NCBI GenBank assembly: GCA_946122785.1
Contig: CAMGYJ010000002.1
Coordinates: forward strand, 59,669,703 to 59,733,702
Source of the DNA: Linum tenue
Taxonomy: Eukaryota > Streptophyta > Magnoliopsida > Malpighiales > Linaceae
Direction: 5' to 3'
DNA length: 64,000 bases
Shown: in pieces, positions 1 to 8,263 of the stretch
Layout: the number at the start of each line of letters is the position of its first letter
How positions within the stretch are numbered: the stretch's first letter is position 1
Translations under genes and position numbers: made by a program
Notes under the pieces: generated by a model
What the model saw: the letters and a program-made list of their open reading frames with translations, nothing else
Told to the model about the DNA's origin: nothing
The model's database searches: none

Positions 1-606
1 CACAACATTCTCCATGCATCTTCTTCTCCAGCGAGTTGAATGCATAGTTCGAGTTCCAAGGTCTTATTGAATCCTTCAGTAGCCGTTGAACTTGAACTGA
101 AAGTGGCGGTCTTTTCTGCTTCATAAAAAACGTCGTTAGTTGCAGCACATGAAACTTTAGTGGGGAAGTGAAGAATGTCGTCGTGTTGATTAAGGAGAGA
201 AGCGAAGGACGTCGACGTTTTGCTTCGATCAACAATCTGCCCCTGCGTTCGAGCTTCCACACCTTGTTGACCAGGACCTGCCACATCAAAGAAGAGACCA
301 ATGCAAAGCCAATAAGCACAAAACAACCAACAAACCATACTAAGGCGTATCAGTTTTAACTAAGGCAATCTTTGAAAAAACACAATCTTAACAAAAATAC
401 TCCCCCTGGGAGCAACCATCCAAGTCACAAACATTTTATCTCCTTCAAGGAGAAATTAGTTTCACATCTGACGAAATAAATAGTTTTCTTTCAATTGTCA
501 GATATTCAAATAGAAAACTTTAAACACCAGAAACATGATAGCAGGCACGTCTTCGGGCATCTGGGGTCACGTCTTCATTCAGAGCTACTTCAGCGGAGTC
601 TTCTGT
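1..606. other. Unassigned flank, probable repeat debris
   Basis: No convincing gene is visible here. A 63-codon open frame at 168-359 shows no family motif and reads like chance. The segment is moderately AT-rich and lies beside a retroelement gag-like fragment, so it is probably decayed transposon sequence. That assignment is inference. Confidence 0.4.
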
Positions 607-1100
607 CTAAGGGGAGTTGGGGTTTCTGACATTGAAGACCAGAGAGTCACGAGCCCTGTCGAGAGGTCCATTTGGAGAGATTTTTCTCGGACGACGGTCA
701 ACAACCATGCCATCTCCCCCTTGTGGAAGTTTGAAAGGGATCCCAAGAGCCAAAGACAGAATGAGGCAAAATCTCAGTGACAGAGACGGAGGAGGCAAAA
801 GTAGAGAGATTAACACCCAGATTGGCAAACAACTGAGCGATGAAGTCTCCAAACGAAAGATCTCCTTGGAAGTGTTCATTTGAGGTAGAGATCATGAGAC
901 AAAAAATAATGTGGAAGTAGTTGAGGCGCTTTTTGGAAATGGCTTTGGAATTTTCCCAGAGATCGAGTTCAGTGACAACTCCAAGTTGATCAGATCTGGG
1001 AAGGAGGACTCTAGTGAGAAAGTAGTGGAAAACACGAAGATGTGGGGGGAGACAAGACACCTTGACATGGGAGTAGTAATGGACATCTACACATGAGAGT
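607..1100 (-). pseudogene. Gag-like ORF relic of a plant retroelement
   Basis: The minus strand carries about 135 uninterrupted codons (698-1100), then shifts frame into a second stretch down to 607. The readable part has the spacing L-P-R-S-D....E-L-D-L-W....K-R-L-N-Y-F..I....M, followed by G-D-L-S-F-G-D-F-I-A-Q-L-F-A-N-L-G-V. This resembles the 'putative plant transposon protein' domain (PF20167-like) seen in many LTR elements. The upstream part is cut off by the gypsy LTR that starts at 1116, so the younger gypsy element inserted into or beside this older relic. The frameshift makes it non-functional. The family assignment is from pattern memory only. Confidence 0.4.
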
Positions 1101-1115
1101 TTGGAATAGGTGGTA

Positions 1116-1583
1116 TGATGCGGCCCCAACAGCAGCGGAAGAAAGGATGGCGCAGGGGGAATACCCGACCAAGGAAGCCAAATACTCGACCGGGTATTAT
1201 GGGGTTCCGATCGAGTATTTTTGTAGCGATCTGTCTCTTTTGGTAAGAAGGCTCCTCGACCGGGTATTTTTAGGGTTGACACGGTATTTTGCCTCGGTGA
1301 CGGGAATTTGTGTGTTTAAGCTGTTTTTTTGTTATGTTTAATTGTCCAGACCAATATAAAGGTTGAAACTCGGGTTTTAGGGTTAGTTTTTAGCAGAATA
1401 TTGATTTTTTAACTTGGTTTCTATATTGATTGAGCCTTCTCCCGGTTTGTGTTGAGATTGCACTTTCAATTCCATCTTATCCCAAACAAACAAAAACCCC
1501 TAAATAGTCTTTCTATTGTTCGTTCTTGGAGCTGCGTACTTTGATAACTACGGTCTACGGGTACAGGTTCCATGCTCGTATAA
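1116..1583 (+). repeat. 5' LTR of the deleted gypsy element
   Basis: About 468 bp, beginning TGATGCGG. It contains GACCGGGTATT boxes and a likely TATA region (CCAATATAAAGG near 1350-1362) before the transcribed part. Its right end, CTCGTATAA, sits two bases (GG) before the primer-binding site. It matches the 3' LTR closely but lacks that copy's 89-bp internal duplication. Confidence 0.8.
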
Positions 1584-1585
1584 GG

Positions 1586-1597
1586 TGGTATCAGAGC
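1586..1597 (+). other. Primer-binding site, initiator tRNA-Met type
   Basis: TGGTATCAGAGC is the standard complement of the 3' end of plant initiator tRNA-Met and lies two bases inside the 5' LTR. The same LTR-GG-PBS layout recurs at 53906-53920 on the other strand. Confidence 0.85.
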
Positions 1598-1650
1598 CCC
1601 AGTTCAACATAGTGGAAGGATCAAAAGCGAGAGGACCTGTTGCTTGTCGA

Positions 1651-3073
1651 ATGAGGTCCAAATATTCGATTGCAGAACGTAGAGAAGAGCAGGAATCGCT
1701 CTCTAAAGAAGAAACCATAATCGAAGAACCAGTCATGGGAGAGCAGAGTCAGAACCTTGCAGAAGCTATGAAGCTGCTTGTCGCGCAGATGGGAGCCTTG
1801 CTTCAGGCCCAGCAGGACGCTACAAAAGGTCAGCTGGTTGAGACGAATAAGATACTGGATACCCTAATCACCAGGTTAGAGACGTAACCAATGGGTAATC
1901 CACTACTACCAGAGAATCCAGAAGTTGTCACAGCTCAAACTAGAGCCGCGAACCGAGAGGATCCAAGAGCAGATTGAGTGTACCAAGCTTTTCCTGAGAC
2001 CCCAGATTGGCAGATGCAGAGGCGCCAATACATGGAGCAACGTTGTCAGGTAATCCCGCAGAACATACCTCTATTTAATGACTATGAGAATGATTATTAT
2101 GAGTATGGAGAAGGACCACCGGAAGCAGGAGGTTATGGTGTTGAACCGATTCGAGGGATTAAACTCTCAATCCCCTCGTTTCAAGGCACTAATAGTGCAT
2201 CAGCTTACCTCGACTGGGAGAGGAAGATGTTTATGTTTTTCCAGTGCAATCCTTATCGAGAGCATCATAAAGTTGTTGCAGCCACCTATGAGTTTACAGA
2301 TTATGCAGCAGTTTGGTGGGAAAAGATTCAGCAATGACGAAGAAGGAATCTGTAGCCTGAAGTTTCTACTTGGGCAGAAATCTGAGGCCTGATGTGTGAT
2401 TGGTTTGTTCCGCCTTTCTATCAGAGTGATCTCCATGATGAATTATAGGGAATTCGACAAGGAACTCGCTCTGTTGATGATTACTTCAAGGAGCTGGAAT
2501 TGCTCATGACGAGAGCAGATGTGAGGGAAGACAAAGAAGCAACGATTGCTCGCTTTCTACATGGGATCAACAGAGAAATCAAGAATGAAGTAGAGCTTCG
2601 TCAGTTTGTGGAGTTGGAAGAAGCGGTGCATTTGGCAATGAAGGTGGAGAGGTAGCTGAAGGTGAGCTTGGAAAGAAGGTACCCACCTTCACCCAAACCT
2701 GTTACAGAAAATAGTCCTAAGGCTGTCACGAATCATCCTAAGCAAGAAGGTGACAAGCCAACTGCCAGGAATACAACACAGTCATTCAAGCCAGGAATGA
2801 AGACTCGTCTGGAAGCATCCAATGCTTCAAGTGCTTGGGACGAGGTCACAAAGCCAACCAATGCCCCAACAAAAGGCTCTTATCTTGCGAGATGGAGAGT
2901 ACTTTTCTGAGGTGGAGTATGAGGAGAAGTCCATGGGGAATGGATTCGGTTCTGATGTTGATTCTGAAGATGATGATGTGGATGAGCACATCAAGGCTGA
3001 GAAACCTCCAACAGGTAAACTTCTTGGGGTGAACCGCCGAGCTTTATCTATTGAAGCTTACACAGAGACATAG
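1651..3073 (+). pseudogene. Gypsy gag with CCHC zinc knuckle, broken
   Basis: The frame opens at 1651 and is broken by stops near 1885, 1976, 2335 and 2653, with a frame change near 2800. Read through these breaks, it gives a plant gypsy capsid. A conserved block at 2160-2335 (S-I-P-S-F-Q-G..S-A-Y-L-D-W-E....Y-A-A-V-W-W-E) is followed by F-L-H-G-I-N-R-E-I-K-N-E-V-E-L near 2560, which matches Retrotrans_gag. A CX2CX4HX4C knuckle (C-F-K-C-L-G-R-G-H-K-A-N-Q-C) lies at about 2825-2870, and an acidic linker runs toward the protease. Family behaviour: binds and packages element RNA. No intact protein could be made from this copy. Confidence 0.75.
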
Positions 3074-3079
3074 CAGAGG

Positions 3080-3635
3080 GATAATATCTTTCACTCTCAT
3101 TGCCTGGTCGACGAGAAGGTGTTGTCTGTAGTCATCGATGGTGGTAGCTGCACCAATGTGATTAGTCTGGATGAAGTCAAGAAGCTGGGGTTGAGCACCA
3201 TCAAGCATCCTCAACCATACACTCTGCATTGGCTGAACGACTATGGGAACATCAAAGTTAACAAGAAGGCCAAGGTTTGTTTTCATATCGGTGATTATGT
3301 AGATGAGAGTTGGTGTGATGTTGCTCCAATGCAGGCTGCTCATCTCTTATTGGGTCATCCGTGGCAATATGATCGAGGACCTATTCATGATGGAAGGCAC
3401 AACAACTACCAGTTCAAGAGAGGTGACCGAAAGTTCATGCTAAATCCATTGTCACCAGCTGAAGTCCGGGAAGTTCAAGGTGTTCGAAGTCGGAGGACGG
3501 AACTGGAGCGCATCTGATGGTGCGAAGGAACATGTTGATTGCATTGAGGAGAAGTTCATTTAGAAATATTGTTGATGTCATCTCTTGCAGGAAAACACCA
3601 GATTTGAGGGCAAAGCTTCTCCAACGGGGAGGGAC
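3080..3635 (+). pseudogene. Gypsy aspartic protease joined to the pol tail
   Basis: An open frame to 3517 contains the protease core V-V-I-D-G-G-S-C-T-N-V-I-S, with D-G-G-S in place of D-(T/S)-G, a common form in plant gypsy elements. It continues with H-P-Q-P-Y-T-L-H-W-L-N-D and the L-L-L-G-H-P-W-Q-Y-D-R block. After a stop at 3515-3517, about 120 bp remain in broken frames and end in the pol C-terminal words just before the polypurine tract AACGGGGAGGGA (about 3622-3634). Everything between protease and pol end (RT, RNase H, integrase) is missing. The short length rules out a simple frameshifted full element. Confidence 0.75.
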
Positions 3636-4208
3636 TGATGCGGCCCCATCAGCAGCGGAAGAAGGGATGGCGCAGAGGGAATACCCGACCAAGGAACCCA
3701 AATACCCGACCGGGTATTTTGGCAGCGACCTGTCTCTTTTGGGCAGAAGCCCCCCGGACGTGGGGATAAATACCCGGCCAAGGAAGCCAAATACCCGACC
3801 GGGTATTTTGGCAGTGACCTATCTCTTTTGGTCAGAAGCCCCCCGGACGTGGGGATAAATACCCGACCGGGTATTTTTAGGGCTGACCGAGTATTTTGTC
3901 TGGGTGACGGGAATTTGTGTGTTTAAACTATTTTTGTTATTTTTAATTGTCCAAACCTATATAAAGGCTGAAACTCGGTTTTGAGTTTGAGGCTTGAACT
4001 TTTCTCTATATCAATCAAGTTTTTCTCTTGATTGTGGTCGAGATTCTACCTTTCTATATTGATTGAGCCTTCTCCCGGTTTGTGTTGAGATTGCACTTTC
4101 AATTCTATCCTATCCCAAACAAACAAAGCCCCCTAAATAGTCTATCTATTGTTCGTTCTTGGAGCTGCATACTTTGATAACTACGGGTACATGTTCTGTG
4201 CTCGTATA
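3636..4208 (+). repeat. 3' LTR with an 89-bp internal tandem duplication
   Basis: This copy matches the 5' LTR, but the segment from about 3721 is repeated from 3810 with a period of 89 bp. Each unit carries GGCAG.GACC, CCCCCCGGACGTGGGG and AATACCCGACCGGGTATT. The last six LTR bases (GTATCA) are displaced to 4501-4506 by the nested TRIM. Confidence 0.75.
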
Positions 4209-4500
4209 TGTTAGAGAGTGGTATAAGATCTAATATAACCTTCTCCCAACAACTCGAGTTATTGGGAGCAACTGGTTGATGACATGGTATCAGAGCTGGT
4301 TTGGCCAAGTGGTCGTTGAGTTCGAATCTCCACGACCCCCAATATTAACAGTTGATTAAAGCACAATGGATGGTGAGCCTGTGCAAACTTCAAGCCCAAG
4401 AGTTGGCTTTCGTTTGAGGGGGCGTGTTAGAGAGTGGTATAAGATTTAATATAACCTTTTCCCAACGACTCAAGTTATTGGGAGCAACTGGTTCATGACA
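4209..4500 (+). mobile_element. TRIM, copy 1
   Basis: A 292-bp terminal-repeat retrotransposon in miniature. The 76-bp terminal direct repeats (4209-4284 and 4425-4500) begin TGTTAGAGAGTGG and end TGACA. The primer-binding site TGGTATCAGAGC follows directly at 4285, and a polypurine tract TTTGAGGGGGCG precedes the second repeat. There is no coding capacity. Flanks GTATA and GTATC fit a 5-bp target duplication inside the gypsy LTR end. TRIMs move only with proteins supplied by other LTR elements. Confidence 0.85.
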
Positions 4501-5234
4501 GTATCATGGTGAACATATATATTAGGGTTAGATTTCATAACCCGAATCAAACATTCATAACCTTTCCATATTATTAGGGTTAGATGCAGAACATCGTCTT
4601 TTGGATGTTCATGTGTTGGTGGGATAAAAAGAGGACGTGTTTTGGAAAAACTGTATCTAAATGTCATCAAATCTCCAAGTAAAGGTAAGTAGGAAAAAGC
4701 TCAGACCCCTAACTCCAGTTATGATTAACGAAAGCATTGGTTTAAAACTCCATTTTCTCATCTTTGTATTCAAGGTCATATTTCTGTCATCTAAACCAAT
4801 AACTTGAGCATCGAGGGTGTCTTCTCTACCATCAGTCGAAAGACCTTTTTGTAGGTTTTTGTCACAAGAGAAATTTGTCTCATCTTTGTAGGTTTTTAGG
4901 GCTGACCGGGTATTTTGTCTGGGTGACGGCTGACGGGAATTTGTGTGTTTAAACTATTTTTGTTATTTTTAATTGTCCAAACCTATATAAAGGCTGAAAC
5001 TCGGTTTTGAGTTTGAGGCTTGAACTTTTCTCTATATCAATCAAGTTTTCCCCTTGATTGTGGTCGAGATTCTACCTTTCTATATTGATTGAGCCTTCTC
5101 CCGGTTTGTGTTGAGATTGCACTTTCAATTCTATCTTATCCCAAACAAACAAAGCACCCTAAATAGTCTTTCTATTGTTTGTTCTTGGAGCTGCATACTT
5201 TGATAACTACGGGTACATGTTCTGTGCTCGTATA

Positions 5235-5525
5235 TGTTAGAGAGTGATATAAGATCTAATATAACCTTCTCCCAACAACTCGAGTTATTGGGAGCAACTG
5301 GTTGATGACATGGTATCAGAGCTAGTTTGGCCAAGTGGTCGTGTGTTCGAATCTCCACGACCCCCAATATTAATAGTTGATTAAAGCACAATGGATGGTG
5401 AGCCTGTGCAAACTTCAAGCCCATGAGTTGGCTTTCGTTTGAGGGGGCGTGTTAGAGAGTGGTATAAGATCTAATATAACCTTTTCCCGACAACTCGAGT
5501 TATTGGGAGCAACTGGTTCATGACA
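5235..5525 (+). mobile_element. TRIM, copy 2 (duplicated, not transposed)
   Basis: Same structure as copy 1: terminal repeats 5235-5310 and 5450-5525, primer site at 5311. Both sides carry the same flanks as copy 1, so it arose with the ~1-kb tandem duplication rather than by a new insertion. Confidence 0.8.
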
Positions 5526-6015
5526 GTATCATGGTGAACATATATATTAGGGTTAGATTTCATAACCCGAATCAAACATTCATAAGCTTTCCATATTATT
5601 AGTGTTAGATGCAGAACATCGTCTTTTGGATGTTCATGTGTTGGTGGGATAAAAAGAGGACGTGTTTTGGAAAAACCGTATCTAAACGTCATCAAATCTC
5701 CAAGTAAAGGTAAGTGGGAAAAAGCTCAGACCCCTAACTCCAGTTATGATTAACGAAAGCGTTGGTTTAAAACTCCATTTTCTCATCTTTGTATTCAAGG
5801 TCATATTTCTGTCATCTAAACCAATAACTTGAGCATCGAGGGTGTCTTCTCTACCATCAGTCGAAAGACCTTTTTGTAGGTTTTTGTCACAAGAGAAATT
5901 TGTCTCTAGAGATCACTTTTATTCAACTATAGGATCCAACTCAAGAAAGTCTATATCAACCACAACTTCGACGTAAAGAAAATAAAGAAGGAAAGATTAA
6001 CTTAATATAAACGTT

Positions 6016-6193
6016 AAGCCCAATATCACTAAAAATACTAATCTTTAGCGAGAGTGTCACTTATATTATGAAACTTTCGATATGTCATTTGTATACCAAC
6101 CGTCAAGCCCAATATCACTAAAAATACTAATCTTTAGCAAGAGTGTCACTTATATTATGAAACTTTCGATATGTCATTTGTATACCAACCGTC
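6016..6193 (+). repeat. Two-copy tandem repeat, period 89 bp
   Basis: AAGCCCAATATCAC starts at 6016 and again at 6105. The units run through CTTTAGC.AGAGTGTCAC to ATACCAACCGTC and differ by about one base. No coding function is seen. A related inverted fragment lies near 7830-7890. Confidence 0.8.
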
Positions 6194-6825
6194 AAGTTTT
6201 TCGTTAGAGGTTAACAAAAAATATAGTTCACTGACCTGGAACTTTTTAATAAAAAATAAAATAAAGAAAACAAAAATTGCCACACCCAAAACCCCCATAG
6301 TCTTTCCCATCCACCGCTCCATCAACTCCTTGGAAAGAGGGGAATGGCCAGAGATTTGGTTCTGGTCGGTCCTCCTCAATCCGAACACCAACCCATCAAA
6401 CTCTCCTATCCTCTCGTACTCTTCGATTGGTCCTCCTAAATCGTACACTTGTTGCAAAAGATTGACATAACCTGAATTCAAAGTTGAGAAAATCCCCACG
6501 TCGCGAGTCCCTATCTCCGCCAACGAGTTCGCCGCTATCCTCTCCCGGCTGGATATCTCGAGCAAGCGAATGACTACCAGGAATGCTTAAGGAAGATCGA
6601 AAACTGGGGGAACGAGAGCAAACATAATCGGATTTTGCATCACCTCCAATGGCACTACCATTGTGCTCACCGCTTCGCTCGACATATTCGTGAGGGATTC
6701 CGTGGAGAGGCGCACAGTAGTTATGGAGGAGCTGCTATGCTTGATGAGCTGGATGTATACGATGACTTGCTGCGGTGGAGGAGGAGAAGTAGCAGCAGGC
6801 TCGCAACCGCCTCGCTTCGTCGACA
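6194..6825. other. Unrecognised segment, possible gene debris
   Basis: This segment is more GC-rich than its neighbours. A 136-codon minus frame (6155-6565) and an 81-codon minus frame (6587-6832) overlap it, as does a short plus frame starting at an ATG near 6344. No domain or motif is recognisable in any of them. It may be broken low-copy gene sequence beside the third TRIM. Confidence 0.35.
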
Positions 6826-7046
6826 CTAACACGCCCCCTCAAACGAAAGCCACTCACAAGGGCTTGAAGTTTGCACAGGTGTGAAGACAAGAATACAATG
6901 TGCTTAACAAATGGGGGTCACCGGGAATCGAACACAAGACCTCTCGGTCACAGAAGGCTTTGATACTATGTCATGAACCAGTTGATCCCAATAACTCGAG
7001 TTGTTGGGAGAGGTTCAATCGTGGATCACATACCACAACACTAACA
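6826..7046 (-). mobile_element. TRIM, copy 3 (minus strand, 3' repeat truncated)
   Basis: Read on the minus strand, a 78-bp terminal repeat (6969-7046) begins TGTTAG and ends TTCATGACA. A decayed primer site TAGTATCAAAGC, the internal words CTTCAAGCCC and the polypurine tract TTTGAGGGGGCG follow. The second repeat stops after about nine bases near 6826. It is clearly related to copies 1 and 2 but diverged. Confidence 0.7.
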
Positions 7047-8089
7047 TAATCGCCGCGAAGCATAATTCACTCATCGCACTCAATGGATTGCTAGTGTCTT
7101 CATCTTCCTCGAATCGAGAAAGATATGCAGAATTGATATTGGAAATAGAAGATTTACACCGTATTCTCTTTGGATTCCTGAGATCACCAATCTCCCCCGT
7201 CGTAACCAAGCTCTCCCTAACCCTAATCTTCCAGCTCCTCTAGATCCCAACCTCGAAATTCAGCGGCCGCTTCTGATCATCCCTAATCGAAGCCGACTCT
7301 GTCTTGTTCCACTTGGAGATGATAATTTCCTCCTCGAAAGAGTAGAGCGCGAGCGAGAAGGGGTTAGGAATTCTGGACAAGCTCTGTGATTATTCAAAAG
7401 GCAGAGCCGCTGCGTTGGGGGAACTCTCTGACGGTTCCCCTGCTAGTGAAGAAGATCCTGAGGATATCAACGACGACGACAGAGTTCTCTGTCTCAATGA
7501 TTTGGAAGCTCGAGAGGTGGGACCAGCAGACAGTCGAGTTGCAGAGTTCATGACGGAAACTCCAGTTCGTGGGTCGACGACAGACACTCCAAAATAAACC
7601 AAAATTATTTTCTATAAAAATATTAATTATTTAATTATAAATTAATTAATTTAAATTTTAATACTATTTTCCTACATTGCATCAACGTGTTGCATACATG
7701 GACGACATATACTTAATCAATGGTCAGACTAAGGTTGACCAGGTCAACCATTAGTTCTAACAGTTAACATAAATTCGTGGAACAGAAATGACTGAGACCC
7801 CAATAATTTGAAATATTAATGTGATTGTTGAAGTTGCGTAATATAAGTGGCACACTCGCTAAAGAATGGTATTTTCGACAATGTTAGCCCTAAATGTTAT
7901 TCCAATCTTTAGTAAAAATTATGCTAACATGAAATTTCCATGACTGATCATTAATAAAAAAAATGAAATTTCCATGATTGATCAATTTGCAAGCCCAAAG
8001 TTAAGGGACCATTAATATAAATTGGCCCAATTTCTAGTTTTTTATTTTGTTTTTTTGTGAAATCCAATTTCCAGTTTATTGTGACTTCA
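7047..8089. other. Spacer upstream of the FIP2 gene
   Basis: The left part (7047-7600) has open frames on both strands (7001-7243 and 7415-7597) with no recognisable motif. From about 7600 the DNA is strongly AT-rich, and a fragment related to the 6016 repeat appears inverted near 7830-7890. No gene can be supported. Confidence 0.4.
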
Positions 8090-8263
8090 CTTGTGAGTTG
8101 TGAGGCATCGGTTCTTCTTTGGCGCGTCTCGCTGACGATCGCAATTCGCACTTCCCAGCAACTTAGCTTCACTTCGCTCTACGCTTGGAAGCGGGCTTCT
8201 ATCTGAAAACCTCACCGGAAGACCGCCTGCCGACGGCTTCACTGTAAGAGTTCCGTACCAATA
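8090..8263 (+). promoter_or_regulatory. Probable 5' UTR / proximal promoter of FIP2
   Basis: Composition shifts at about 8085 from AT-rich spacer to a balanced, pyrimidine-rich leader running to the ATG at 8264. No clear TATA box is placed, so the transcription start is uncertain. The boundary is inferred from composition. Confidence 0.4.

Larger units (their letters stand above)
1116..4506 (+). mobile_element. Internally deleted Ty3/gypsy element (TR-GAG-like)
   Basis: Two LTRs start with the same words (TGATGCGGCCCCA at 1116 and 3636). They enclose a primer-binding site, a gag frame with a zinc knuckle, an aspartic protease and a polypurine tract, but no reverse transcriptase, RNase H or integrase. 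The last codons before the 3' LTR read D-L-R-A-K-L-L-Q-R-G-G-T-D, like the extreme C-terminus of full gypsy polyproteins (known plant pattern D-L-R-T-N-L-F-Q). The element therefore looks like a deletion from protease to the pol tail rather than a truncation. If the LTR ends in GTATCA at 4506, the flanks are TGGTA (1111-1115) and TGGTG (4507-4511), a 4/5-matching 5-bp target duplication. A TRIM is nested at 4209-4500. Gag carries several stops, so mobility would require helper proteins and is doubtful. Confidence 0.85.
3879..5905 (+). repeat. Tandem segmental duplication, unit ~1.02 kb
   Basis: The block from AGGGCTGACC at 3879 to AATTTGTCTC near 4878 recurs from 4898 to about 5905. Each unit holds the 3' part of the gypsy LTR, the nested TRIM and about 370 bp of right flank. 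The second unit has a 7-bp insertion (GGCTGAC) near 4927, which shifts its internal TRIM by 1026 bp rather than 1019. Only a few substitutions separate the units, so the duplication is younger than the TRIM insertion. Confidence 0.85.

Noticed and set aside
3721..6193. Same 89-bp period in the LTR duplication and in the 6016-6193 repeat
   Set aside because: The two repeats share no sequence, so the equal period is probably coincidence.
6155..6565. 136-codon minus frame
   Set aside because: Starts in GC-richer debris and ends in AT-rich tandem repeat sequence; no motif.
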